From contig JAKKUQ010000010.1 of NCBI GenBank assembly GCA_021890755.1, positions 1-50,665 on the forward strand: 50,665 nucleotides of DNA. Reading direction: 5' to 3'. The notes under the pieces were generated by a model. That model was not told the origin of the DNA. It did not search any database and worked only from the letters and a program-made list of their open reading frames with translations. The DNA is from Thermosediminibacteraceae bacterium (GTDB lineage Bacteria; Bacillota; Thermosediminibacteria; Thermosediminibacterales; Thermosediminibacteraceae). A program made the position numbers and the translations under genes. Below, piece after piece: positions 1-7,819 of this stretch; the first letter of the stretch is position 1; every line of letters starts with the position of its first letter.

Positions 1-205
1 GCTGATCCTTATAAGCTTCGATCGTCGGGCCAGGGTAGCTCTTTTCATATCCCCAGACTTTTGTGTCTGGCATATCACTGTGGAGATTTTGGGAAAATTC
101 TGTCATTTCCGATTCATAGTAAGGTAGTCCTTTTTTTGTTCCTACAGGACGAAGAACTTTTGGAATCGGCAGCGCATCTTTAAATTTTTTAAGTATTGGA
201 GCCAA
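1..205 (-). CDS. multicopper oxidase, CotA/laccase-like (N-terminal part only)
   Basis: Reading leftward from a TTG at 205 behind a GGGAGG ribosome site, the frame stays open to the window edge. The visible residues include DALPIPKVLRPVG, then YYESEMTEF and KVWGYEKSYPGPTIEAY. This is the first cupredoxin domain of the spore-coat CotA/laccase/bilirubin-oxidase family, and the DALPIP start and the WGY...PGPTIE block are its N-terminal signatures. The copper ligands lie beyond the edge and cannot be checked. Members oxidise phenolic substrates or bilirubin with O2. A degenerate second copy of this same stretch lies at 7329-7495. Confidence 0.8.
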   Translation of the reverse strand, partial: MAPILKKFKDALPIPKVLRPVGTKKGLPYYESEMTEFSQNLHSDMPDTKVWGYEKSYPGPTIEAYKDQ

Positions 206-385
206 ATATAAACCCTCCCTTCATATAGGTATAAGGTCATACGTGTTAAGTTATATAATTCTTGGTACACCTTAGATATTTCTTTAAAATTTTGATTTAC
301 TTTTCACTTCATTGTATGCATAAAATTTAATATTTGTTTCTTACGGAATTCCAAATTCTATTAAATGAAAAAGTCCCTGACGTTG

Positions 386-394
386 TGGTATAAT
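386..394 (+). promoter_or_regulatory. extended -10 promoter of the CMD-family gene
   Basis: TGG followed directly by TATAAT forms an extended -10 element about 43 bases before the ATG at 437. It would start the transcript near 401. That excludes the upstream in-frame ATG at 365 as the translation start. The degenerate copy of this gene near 7.5 kb has lost this promoter. Confidence 0.55.
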
Positions 395-436
395 AGAGGA
401 AAATATAGACATGCAATTAAGTCGGGAGGGGTTTTT

Positions 437-739
437 ATGCCGCTACCGCCTTTTTTGGCAATGGTGGAAAAAAACGACCCTGATTTTGGAAAAGCTATAG
501 AAGGGGTATATTCTTCAGCTATGGGACCGGGAGCGCTGGATCAAAAAACGAAACTTTTGATTGCCCTGGCTTTAGACGCCGCCCATGGTGCTACCCAAGG
601 AGTAATGAACATAGCAAGACAATTAAGGAGCATGGGGGTTACGGATGAGGAAATAAGAGAAGCGATCAGGATAGCCTATTTTGCTTTTGGAAATTCAATT
701 TTGGCTTCTTATTCGGCGGCTTTTCCGGAAGATAAGTAA
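437..739 (+). CDS. carboxymuconolactone decarboxylase (AhpD-like) family protein lacking the CxxC motif
   Basis: A 100-residue single-domain protein starting at the ATG behind CGGGAGG. The all-helical pattern with DQKTKLLIALALDAAH and a following helix of MGVTDEEIREAIRIAYFAFG fits the CMD/AhpD fold. Where redox-active members carry CxxC...H, this protein has AAHGATQG, with no cysteine at all. It is therefore unlikely to be a peroxidase of the AhpD type and its reaction is unknown. It is a single-gene unit, bounded by its own extended -10 promoter and a strong terminator, and divergent from the multicopper oxidase gene. A broken paralogue lies at 7543-7765. Confidence 0.8.
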   Translation: MPLPPFLAMVEKNDPDFGKAIEGVYSSAMGPGALDQKTKLLIALALDAAHGATQGVMNIARQLRSMGVTDEEIREAIRIAYFAFGNSILASYSAAFPEDK

Positions 740-760
740 CATGAAAACTGCAGAAAAAAA

Positions 761-796
761 AGCTCTGTGCGATAGAAAGTCGCACAGAGCTTTTTA
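761..796 (+). terminator. intrinsic terminator after the CMD-family gene
   Basis: AGCTCTGTGCGA and TCGCACAGAGCT form a perfect 12-bp stem with a 7-base loop, followed by a run of T. Confidence 0.9.
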
Positions 797-842
797 ACGT
801 AGCCAGTTTCGCCATCAATGCTTTTAGTCGTAGGGGAAATTG

Positions 843-872
843 TTGCTGAAGATAATTAAAAAATAATATAAT
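843..872 (+). promoter_or_regulatory. sigma-A promoter of the dedA-ubiA unit
   Basis: TTGCTG and TATAAT are separated by 18 bases, 36 bases before the ATG of the DedA gene. Confidence 0.45.
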
Positions 873-907
873 GAAGACGGTACAGATTCTTTCTCAGGAG
901 TGTTGGT

Positions 908-1522
908 ATGCAGGAAATTGTTATAGAAATTATTAATCAATATGGTTACATTGGTATTTGCTTACTAATTGCGATTGAGAATATTTTTCCCCCGATACCT
1001 TCTGAGATCATTTTGATTTTTGGAGGTTTTTTGACCACAATCAGCAACATGAACGTATGGGGGACCATTGTATCTGCAACAATTGGATCGGTATTAGGCG
1101 CAATTGTATTGTATACTCTTGGTAGAAAATTGAACACTGAGCGACTTGAGCGCTTATTTGGCGGCAGGATCGGGAAAATGCTGCGTCTAAAAAAAGAAGA
1201 TGTGAAAAGAGCCCAAAAATGGTTTAACAGGCACGGCAAGAAAGCAGTATTCTTTTGCAGATTCATCCCCGTATTGCGGAGTTTAATATCTATACCGGCG
1301 GGAATTTCGAAGATGAAATTAAGTACATTTTTGCTTTTAACGGCCAGCGGTACATTTATTTGGAATGTGGTATTGGTCTATTTGGGAAGATTTGCAGGAG
1401 AGGCCTGGGAAACATTTGCTTCTTATGTGGATTTATATTCAATAATTGCTGTTGCTATTTTTGTATTTATCGCTTTATTGCCTCATTCCGTGAAGTTTTT
1501 TTCATCCAAAACAAAAATTTGA
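908..1522 (+). CDS. DedA family (VTT domain) membrane protein
   Basis: A 204-residue polytopic membrane protein. The N-terminus has the typical DedA sequence YGYIGICLLIAIENIFPPIPSE, followed by the amphipathic re-entrant region, the FCRFIPVLRSLISIPAG block (basic residues near 118-128) and further membrane segments to the C-terminus. DedA proteins are linked to membrane homeostasis, and some act as lipid flippases for undecaprenyl phosphate or phosphatidylethanolamine. The next gene is a UbiA prenyltransferase only 34 bases downstream, so the two are probably cotranscribed. The exact substrate cannot be told. Confidence 0.88.
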   Translation: MQEIVIEIINQYGYIGICLLIAIENIFPPIPSEIILIFGGFLTTISNMNVWGTIVSATIGSVLGAIVLYTLGRKLNTERLERLFGGRIGKMLRLKKEDVKRAQKWFNRHGKKAVFFCRFIPVLRSLISIPAGISKMKLSTFLLLTASGTFIWNVVLVYLGRFAGEAWETFASYVDLYSIIAVAIFVFIALLPHSVKFFSSKTKI

Positions 1523-1556
1523 AGCAAATGGTTGTTTTTATTTAGAAGGATTTAAC

Positions 1557-2501
1557 ATGTCTTTTAAAAGTTTTTTAGAGCTAGTTGAAATAAGGACAAA
1601 GGCAGCAAGTATTATACCATTTTTTTTGGGAGTGATTTACAGCGTTTATCGCTACAACAGTTTTAACCTAAAAAATTCTCTTTTAATGCTGATATCGCTG
1701 CTTTCAATCGATATGGCCACGACTGCAATCAATAACTATTTCGATTATAAAAAAGCTAATGAGACTCGTGGGTATAATTATGAGGAGCATAATGCAATAG
1801 TGAGGTACGGGATTAAAGAAAATACCGTTAAATTAACGATAATCTTATTGTTGCTAATAGCTACGCTTTTCGGCTTGTTGTTATATCTAAATACCGATGA
1901 AGTAGTCCTAATTATTGGTGTTGTATCTTTCATGGTTGGTATCCTTTATACCTTTGGGCCTGTACCTATATCGAGAATGCCATTGGGTGAAATCTTCTCA
2001 GGTTTTTTTATGGGGTTTATCATTGTCTTTCTTTCTGTTTACATCCACGTGTTTAATAAAAAAATGGTGGAAATTATATTGAATCAGGGTATCTTAAACG
2101 TTGAAATCAATATAAAAGAGATTATAAATATTTTTTTAGTTTCTATACCCACGATGAATGGAATTGCCAATATAATGCTTGCAAACAATATTTGCGATAT
2201 TGAAGATGATGTGAAAAATAGACGATATACACTTCCGGTTTACATCGGTAAAAATAATGCCATTAAGCTTTTTAAATTTCTATACTGTGTAATTTATATT
2301 GACATTATTATTTTGATAGCGCTGAGAATTATTCCTGTATTTTCTATTGCAGCGATTCTGACCGGCTTACCCGTTGCTAAAAACGTAAAAAAATTTGCCG
2401 AAAAGCAAACTAAAGAGCATACTTTTGTGCTTTCGATTAAAAACTTTGTTTTAATAAATTCTGTTTATATTTTGACTATTATAGCTGGAATGCTAAAATA
2501 A
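1557..2501 (+). CDS. UbiA/MenA-like membrane prenyltransferase
   Basis: A 314-residue protein with about eight membrane segments. The first prenyl-diphosphate/Mg motif reads NNYFDYKKANETR, close to NDYFDxKxGxD of MenA. The second reads NNICDIEDDVKNRRYTLPVYIG, of which the central DIEDD..RR.TLPV.LG pattern is diagnostic. MenA transfers a polyprenyl chain to 1,4-dihydroxy-2-naphthoate, but no other menaquinone gene is in the window. In the first motif the usual Asp after Asn is Asn, so the acceptor could differ. It follows dedA closely, and its stop codon lies in the loop of its terminator. Confidence 0.82.
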   Translation: MSFKSFLELVEIRTKAASIIPFFLGVIYSVYRYNSFNLKNSLLMLISLLSIDMATTAINNYFDYKKANETRGYNYEEHNAIVRYGIKENTVKLTIILLLLIATLFGLLLYLNTDEVVLIIGVVSFMVGILYTFGPVPISRMPLGEIFSGFFMGFIIVFLSVYIHVFNKKMVEIILNQGILNVEINIKEIINIFLVSIPTMNGIANIMLANNICDIEDDVKNRRYTLPVYIGKNNAIKLFKFLYCVIYIDIIILIALRIIPVFSIAAILTGLPVAKNVKKFAEKQTKEHTFVLSIKNFVLINSVYILTIIAGMLK

Positions 2502-2516
2502 AAGCATTCTTTTTTC
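2488..2516 (+). terminator. intrinsic terminator overlapping the prenyltransferase stop codon
   Basis: GAATGCT and AGCATTC flank an A-rich 8-base loop that contains the TAA stop, followed by six T. Confidence 0.7.
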
Positions 2517-2618
2517 TTTTTCATTTTCCCCATGTATTTATCCACACAGTCCCCTCTTCATCAGCCTGTTCAATTTTTTTTATTTAATATTGAATACAAA
2601 ATTCACTAAAATTCAGTA

Positions 2619-2648
2619 TTGACACAGATAGAAAAAGTATGATAGAAT
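2619..2648 (+). promoter_or_regulatory. sigma-A promoter of the peptide-binding protein gene
   Basis: TTGACA is followed after 18 bases by TAGAAT, 53 bases before the ATG at 2702. Confidence 0.6.
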
Positions 2649-2701
2649 TTCACTCAACATATTTATAAACATTTATTTATATTTATGAAGAGGGGGGTTT
2701 T

Positions 2702-4327
2702 ATGCTTAAAAAACTTACAGCGATTTTACTTTCAATGTTGTTCGTAGCGAGTATTTTGACAGGGTGCTCCGATACTGCCACAAAATCATCAAATGAATTG
2801 GTTTTTTCGATTTCATCGGAACCTACCCTTGATCCACAGTTAGCGACCGACCAATATTCCATTGTCGTGGGCAACGCTGTATTTGAAGGGTTGGTGAGGT
2901 ATTACGATGGAAAAGTGTATCCGGGAATGGCAGAAAAATGGGAGGTATCTGAGGACAAAAAAGTTTATACCTTCCATTTGAGAGATGCCAAATGGAGTGA
3001 TGGTTCTAAGGTAACAGCTTATGACTTTGAATATTCCATTAAAAGACTCTTGGATCCTAAATTGGCTTCAGGGTATGCATATCAAGGGTACTATATACTG
3101 AACGGCGAAGAATACAATAATGGCAAAATAAACGATCCGAATCTGGTGGGAGTAAAAGCTCTTGATGAAAAGACCCTGCAAATAACATTGAAATCTCCAA
3201 CAAAATATTTTGAAAGCCTTTTAGGATTCATTTCCTTTTTGCCATCGAAGAAGGAATACGTTGAAAAGTATGGAGAAAAATATGCAGCTGATGCGGATAA
3301 AATGGTCTACAACGGTCCTTTTATCATAAAAGAGTGGAAGCACGAGCAAGAAATAGTTCTCGAAAAGAACCCGAATTACTGGGCAAAGGATAAAATAAAA
3401 CTTGATAAGGTGAGAATATTAATAACAAACGATCCCAATACCGCCTACCAGATGTTTGAAAACGGGGAATTGGATTTTGCTGATGTTCCGACTCCCCTTG
3501 TAGAACAGGTGAAAAAAGAAGGCAAAGGCCTGACGTACATGGACAGCTTCGAATATTTCATAAGATTTAACATGAAAAGACAAGACAAGCCTTATCTTGC
3601 CAATGAGAATTTTAGAAAAGCCATCGGTTTTGCTATCGATAGGGAAAATTATATAAACATGGCATTTAAAGGCATCTCAAAACCTGCCACAAGGTACATT
3701 CCACCGACTATATCCGGTCTTGAGAAAAAATTTGCTGAGGAATTTCCATACGAATTTTATCCAAAAAATGCAGACGTAGCTAAGGCTAAAGAACTTCTGA
3801 ATAAGGCTATGAAGGAAGTGGGAATAACCGATCCCTCGAAGATAAGCATTGAAATTATGGTGGACGACAGCTCCGGGACCAGAGACGGTGTAGAAGCAAT
3901 ACAGGATATGCTTGTAAGAAATTTAGGGATAAAGGTGGATATAAAGATTGTTACCTTTAAAGAGAGACTACAGAGAATGAGAAGCGGGGATTATGAAGTA
4001 ATGATAACCCGATGGGGACCAGATTATGACGATCCGATGACTTATCTTGATTACTGGATGATAAGCGAAGGCATGATCAACAGCGGGTGGACCGACGAAA
4101 AATATAACGAGTTATGCGAGAAGGCAAAGAATGAGACCGATTTTGCAAAGAGAAATGAAATAATGTTTGAAGCCGAAAAATACCTTCTTGAAAAAGGCGC
4201 GGTTGTGCCGCTTTACTTCAGGGAAAGGCTATGGGTTAAAAAAGATTATGTAAAAGACCTGATCAGAACTTTTTCTAGCGGTTCGGATCCGGATTTTATC
4301 TATGCTTCAATAGAAGGCAAGAAATAA
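2702..4327 (+). CDS. ABC transporter substrate-binding lipoprotein, family 5 (OppA/DppA-like)
   Basis: A 541-residue exported lipoprotein. The signal peptide ends in the lipobox LTGC (Cys near 22). The mature part has the SBP family 5 hallmarks: EPTLDPQLATDQ, then VFEGLVRYYDGKVYPGMAEKW, VYTFHLRDAKWSDG and the C-terminal TRWGPDYDDPMTYLDYW block. Members capture oligopeptides and pass them to OppBCDF-type permeases. No permease or ATPase gene follows: it has its own promoter and ends at a terminator. It must share a permease encoded elsewhere or serve as an orphan receptor. AGGGGGG before the ATG is a strong ribosome site. Confidence 0.93.
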   Translation: MLKKLTAILLSMLFVASILTGCSDTATKSSNELVFSISSEPTLDPQLATDQYSIVVGNAVFEGLVRYYDGKVYPGMAEKWEVSEDKKVYTFHLRDAKWSDGSKVTAYDFEYSIKRLLDPKLASGYAYQGYYILNGEEYNNGKINDPNLVGVKALDEKTLQITLKSPTKYFESLLGFISFLPSKKEYVEKYGEKYAADADKMVYNGPFIIKEWKHEQEIVLEKNPNYWAKDKIKLDKVRILITNDPNTAYQMFENGELDFADVPTPLVEQVKKEGKGLTYMDSFEYFIRFNMKRQDKPYLANENFRKAIGFAIDRENYINMAFKGISKPATRYIPPTISGLEKKFAEEFPYEFYPKNADVAKAKELLNKAMKEVGITDPSKISIEIMVDDSSGTRDGVEAIQDMLVRNLGIKVDIKIVTFKERLQRMRSGDYEVMITRWGPDYDDPMTYLDYWMISEGMINSGWTDEKYNELCEKAKNETDFAKRNEIMFEAEKYLLEKGAVVPLYFRERLWVKKDYVKDLIRTFSSGSDPDFIYASIEGKK

Positions 4328-4358
4328 AAGTTTCGGGGAAAACCCCGAAACTTTTTTT
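4327..4358 (+). terminator. intrinsic terminator after the peptide-binding protein gene
   Basis: AAAGTTTCGGGG and CCCCGAAACTTT pair perfectly around an AAAA loop and run into seven T. Confidence 0.92.
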
Positions 4359-4478
4359 ATTATTGACAATAAAAATGATTTAATTCAAAAGAATAGATAT
4401 AATTTATTTTTCATATTGAAGGCAATACCGTATAATAATGCCGTAACAAATAACTTTTTGTGGTAGGAGGAATCAGTT

Positions 4479-4943
4479 ATGGAGAAAAGCGCATTAATTG
4501 AATCAATCCGTAAAAAAGCTGAAGGTTATTTTGAACGCGGAGAGTTTTTTTGTTCAGAAGCAGTGGTGCATACAATAAATGAGCTGTTAGGTTGGCCCTT
4601 TCCTGAAGAGGTGGTAAAAATGGCCTCCGGATTTCCCATAGGGCTTGGTCGATCGGGTTGCCTTTGCGGTGCTGTCAGCGGAGGTACAATGGCACTGGGG
4701 ATGGCTTACGGCAGGAAACACGGCGAACCCGTGAATGAGAAAATGTTAAAAATGTCTGCTGCTTTGCACGACCACATCAAAGAGATATATAAAAGCACAT
4801 GCTGTCGTGTTCTTATAAGAAATTATGAATTTACTAGCCCCGAAAGAAAAGCCCACTGTGTTAAAATAACAGGAGAAGTGGCCGCATGGGTTGCTGAAAA
4901 GTTGTTGGAAGATCCGGAAATTGCACAGAAAATCAAGGCATGA
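4479..4943 (+). CDS. C_GCAxxG_C_C family redox-type protein
   Basis: A 154-residue soluble protein. It has the cysteine spacing that names the family: FFCSEAVV near residue 23, the block GCLCGAVSGG near 68, the CC pair near 107, and a last Cys in KAHC near 127. The family (Pfam C_GCAxxG_C_C) is common in anaerobes and is thought to bind metal or undergo redox chemistry, but no reaction is established. The next gene, a TDT-type transporter, begins 25 bases downstream and is probably in the same operon. The start is set by the AGGAGG at about 4466. Confidence 0.88.
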   Translation: MEKSALIESIRKKAEGYFERGEFFCSEAVVHTINELLGWPFPEEVVKMASGFPIGLGRSGCLCGAVSGGTMALGMAYGRKHGEPVNEKMLKMSAALHDHIKEIYKSTCCRVLIRNYEFTSPERKAHCVKITGEVAAWVAEKLLEDPEIAQKIKA

Positions 4944-4968
4944 ATCAAATAAAACAAGGTGATAGATT

Positions 4969-5898
4969 ATGAAAATAATCAATAAAATACCTATTCCGAT
5001 AGCAGGGTTAATGCTGGCTTTAGCAGCAACGGGCAACCTGGTATTGTCTTACGGAGAGGTATATAGAAATATTTTTGGTGTTTTATCGGCTGTTATCCTG
5101 TTTTTACTCATCATAAAAGTATGTACCATGCCTAAATCTTTGTTAGAGGGCTTCGAAAATCCTGTGGTTGCCGGCGTCATGCCTACGTTTTCCATGGGGT
5201 TGATGATTTTATCGACGTATATAGCGCACTATTTTTATACAGTAGCTTACTACTTATGGTTTGTTGGTTTAATTATACACTTTCTATTAATGTTTTACTT
5301 TACTAAAAAGTATATTTTCAACTTTAATATTAAAAAAGTTTTTCCGACCCATTTTATTGTCTACGTGGGTATCGTCTGCGGCAGCTTGACTGCTCCGAAA
5401 TTCGGACTAATAGGTCTTGGCCAGTTCCTATTCTGGATCGGCTTTACATCTTATTTAATTTTGCTGCCGCTGATAATATACAGAGTTGTGGTAATAAAAG
5501 GAATACCAGAACCGGCTATACCAACCATTGCTATTTTTTCAGCTCCGGCGAGTCTGTGTCTGAATGGTTATTTGATTTCCTTCCAGGAAAAAAATGTGAC
5601 TATGGTTGCGTTTTTAAGCATACTAGCACTAGTTATGTATATTTCAGTGATGGTATATATTCCTAAAATAATGAGGTTAAAATTCTATCCCAGCTTTTCA
5701 GCCTTAACATTTCCATTTGTCATTACTGCTATTGCAATGAATAATACATATGCATTCGCAATAAAAAAGGGAATGAATTTTCCGCTGTTGTTTATGTTTT
5801 TAACCAAATTTTCAGAGCTTTGGGCAATTGTAATGGTCATTTATGTATTGATAAGATACACCATTTTCATTTTGAAACCGGATGATCGAATGCTTTAA
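4969..5898 (+). CDS. SLAC1/TDT (TehA-like) family membrane transporter
   Basis: A 309-residue protein with about ten hydrophobic helices. The opening IPIPIAGLMLALAATGNL matches the first helix of TehA/TDT proteins, and VMPTFSMGLMILSTY is the typical segment of helix 3. TDT members carry anions, dicarboxylates, sulfite or tellurite-related substrates across the cytoplasmic membrane. The substrate here is unknown. It follows the C_GCAxxG_C_C gene closely. Confidence 0.85.
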   Translation: MKIINKIPIPIAGLMLALAATGNLVLSYGEVYRNIFGVLSAVILFLLIIKVCTMPKSLLEGFENPVVAGVMPTFSMGLMILSTYIAHYFYTVAYYLWFVGLIIHFLLMFYFTKKYIFNFNIKKVFPTHFIVYVGIVCGSLTAPKFGLIGLGQFLFWIGFTSYLILLPLIIYRVVVIKGIPEPAIPTIAIFSAPASLCLNGYLISFQEKNVTMVAFLSILALVMYISVMVYIPKIMRLKFYPSFSALTFPFVITAIAMNNTYAFAIKKGMNFPLLFMFLTKFSELWAIVMVIYVLIRYTIFILKPDDRML

Positions 5899-5961
5899 AT
5901 TAAAATCTACTTTTTGGGGGAATATAAAAAAGGGACATTTCACAGTGAGGGGTGAGCTTAC

Positions 5962-6669
5962 ATGAATCGCACCGCTAGGAAAAAGACGGTAGTGTCAATA
6001 GCCGTATTAATGTGTTTGATTCTAATATTTATAAGCGGATGTACAAGAAGCGGAGATTCCGATAATTCCGGTAACAAACCACCGCAGCAGGTAAAACCTC
6101 CTTCTCAGGCTCCTTCCCAGGAATTGACAGGGCTCCTTCCCGAAAAAGAGGGATTCCGCTGGATATACAATGGTTTTGCCGAGTACGGCCATACCATGGA
6201 ACTCAAGTCAATAGTCCGGGACGAAAGTGCCGTTCGCTATGAGATAGAAGGGGAGGTTGCTGATATGTCTGGCGGTGAAGCCGAAGGGGATTTCAGCCTC
6301 CGCGTGGAGTATGAGGTAAAAGACAGATCTTTAATAATGAGAAAAGATTCAGAGAAGATGATGGATAACTTTTCGGAACTGGAACTTATCCGCCTGCCAC
6401 TGGAAAAGGGCACGCAGTGGGAACAAAAGGCACGGCACAAAAACGGCAGGGAATACCAGCTGACCTGCACAATCCAGGAAGTGGAAGACGATCCTGAAGG
6501 AAAGATTTATACAGTGATTTATAAAGATAAGGATAGTAATTTTTATGAAAAAAGGCGGATCCAGGAAAAATGGGGAGTGATTTCTTTCGAAACAGTTTGG
6601 GAAAGCAAAGAAGGCCCCGTCATCATAGGTTACGACCTTTACAAAGAAGCTTCGGGCTATAGAAAATAA
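5962..6669 (+). CDS. putative lipoprotein of unknown function
   Basis: A 235-residue protein with a signal peptide ending in ISGC (lipid-anchored Cys near 27). A low-complexity Pro/Gln linker (KPPQQVKPPSQAPSQ) follows, then a beta-rich domain starting LLPEKEGFRWIYNGFAEYGHT. The alternating hydrophobic/charged pattern of the domain suggests a beta barrel or sandwich on the outer face of the membrane. I do not recognise a named family. It has its own GAGGGGTGAG ribosome site, stands alone, and the degenerate region starts right after it. Confidence 0.7.
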   Translation: MNRTARKKTVVSIAVLMCLILIFISGCTRSGDSDNSGNKPPQQVKPPSQAPSQELTGLLPEKEGFRWIYNGFAEYGHTMELKSIVRDESAVRYEIEGEVADMSGGEAEGDFSLRVEYEVKDRSLIMRKDSEKMMDNFSELELIRLPLEKGTQWEQKARHKNGREYQLTCTIQEVEDDPEGKIYTVIYKDKDSNFYEKRRIQEKWGVISFETVWESKEGPVIIGYDLYKEASGYRK

Positions 6670-6741
6670 AACGCTGTAAAACAATCCAGAATATGCTTTT
6701 GGGCTCGGGTGCTTTTTATTTTCGATTGTGAGTAAAGAAGT

Positions 6742-6868
6742 TTACTTCTTATGATTCGGTCGGCACAATACCACCTCAACGTAATCGTCAAGTGCGGCTT
6801 TGGTTTTACCAGAACCAGGCATTCGATACCTGATCCTGAAGCCGTTGTTGGGCTTGATATACCACCGG
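6742..6868 (-). other. unassigned coding-like fragment
   Basis: On the minus strand a frame reading WYIKPNNGFRIRYRMPG, then a Lys/Ala-rich turn and DDYVEVVLCRPNHKK, ends in a stop at 6742. It looks like the C-terminal tail of a real protein rather than noise. It has no start or ribosome site and abuts the S41 remnant. I do not recognise the family. Confidence 0.3.
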
Positions 6869-6890
6869 AAGCAGATCTTCTAATGAACTT

Positions 6891-7328
6891 TTCGATTTCA
6901 TCTATAATAATTTTGCTGGAGAAGTGGATAAGACACAATCAATTCGAGGGGCCATTCGGGGGATGGTGGATCCTCTGGATGATCAATATTCCGACTATTT
7001 TATGCCAGATGAATTAAAAGAATTTCAAATGATTACCAGCGCCAGTGTTTGGAGTTTTGAGAGAAGGCGTAAAGAAGGCTTTTTAAAGTTTGATATAACC
7101 CGTGAAATAATCTAGGTAAATCCTATAGAGTACGGTAGAAATAACCCGGGTGGACTGTTTGATCCGGCGGTGGAAGTGGCGAGGCGATTTGTCCCGAAAG
7201 GGCCAATAGTTAAGGTTGTTTCAAAGGATGAAAAAACTCCAGTTTACTATTCCGATTCAGATCCTTTGCCCTTTAAATTAGTGGTGCTGGTGAATGATGG
7301 ATCGGCAAGCGCTTCTGAGATAGTGTAA
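6891..7328 (+). pseudogene. S41 carboxy-terminal processing peptidase remnant
   Basis: Pieces of a CtpA-type protease appear in order but out of frame and with gaps. The first is the N-terminal helix and GAIRGMVDPLDDQYSDYF, which is the classic start of the family. A short stretch EGFLKFDITREII follows, ending in a stop. Then NNPGGLFDPAVEVARRFVPKG leads to LVVLVNDGSASASEIV, which holds the catalytic Ser. The PDZ domain is mostly missing, and the Lys of the Ser/Lys dyad, normally about 25 residues further on, is gone because the sequence switches at about 7328 to a multicopper oxidase fragment. Non-functional. Confidence 0.85.
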
Positions 7329-7495
7329 TCCATTTTACATAAATTGGTTGATTCTTATAAGCTTCGATTGTTAGGCCGGGGTAGCTCTTTTCATATCCCC
7401 AGACTTTTGTGTCTGGTATCTCAATGTGGAGATTCTGGTAAAATTCTGTCATTTCCAATTCATAGTAAGGTAAGCCCTTTTTTGCTCCTACAGGA
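7329..7495 (-). pseudogene. degenerate copy of the CotA-like multicopper oxidase N-terminus
   Basis: The minus-strand frame reads VGAKKGLPYYELEMTEFYQ, then KVWGYEKSYPGLTIEAY and NQPIYVKW. It is nearly identical to the gene at the left edge and reaches slightly further into it. It begins without a start codon, next to the CMD copy, and ends abruptly at the S41 remnant. It is part of a duplicated block shared with positions 14-154. Confidence 0.85.
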
Positions 7496-7542
7496 GAATC
7501 CCAAAAGATATCTTAACATGCAATTAAGTCGGAGGGGTTTTT

Positions 7543-7765
7543 ATGCCGCTACCGCCTTTTTTAGCAATGGGGGAAAAAACGACCCTGATTTTGGAAAAGC
7601 TATAGAAGGAGTATATTCTTCAGCCATGGGACTTGGAGAACTAGATCAAAAAACGAAACTTTTGGTTGCTCTGTTTTTGGACGTCGCGCATAGTGCTACC
7701 CAAGGAGTAGTGAACATAGCAAGACAATTTGGAGCATAGGGGTTACGGATGAGGAAATAAGAGGA
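7543..7765 (+). pseudogene. degenerate copy of the CMD-family gene
   Basis: From the ATG behind GGAGGGG the sequence follows the gene at 437-739 closely. A one-base loss just before the A run shifts the frame early. A later change near 7730 shifts it again, and the copy stops after the GGTTACGGATGAGG block. The extended -10 promoter seen before the intact gene is absent. A long chimeric open frame over this stretch (7344-7739) is an accident of the frameshift. Confidence 0.85.
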
Positions 7766-7788
7766 TATTATAATTTAGTGAATAAGAA

Positions 7789-7813
7789 AGCCAGGCAAAT
7801 CCTGGCTTATTTT
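7789..7813. terminator. terminator between the remnants and the M20 operon
   Basis: AGCCAGG and CCTGGCT pair around CAAAT, with TTATTTT on the plus side and a T-rich stretch on the minus side. It lies right after the stop of the convergent M20 gene and probably ends that operon. Confidence 0.65.
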
Positions 7814-7819
7814 GTCTAA

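Noticed and set aside
365-436. In-frame upstream extension of the CMD-family gene from an ATG at 365
   Set aside because: An extended -10 promoter (386-394) lies inside it and a good ribosome site precedes ATG 437, so the extension is not part of the transcript.
4363-4436. Promoter for the C_GCAxxG_C_C gene built from TTGACA at 4363 and one of two TATAAT boxes
   Set aside because: The boxes are 29 bases or more from TTGACA, and the nearer TTGAAG is only 9 bases from the second box. No pair has acceptable spacing.
7344-7739. A 131-residue open frame spanning the multicopper oxidase and CMD copies
   Set aside because: It reads antisense through the multicopper oxidase fragment and then out of frame into the CMD copy. 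It is a by-product of the duplication.
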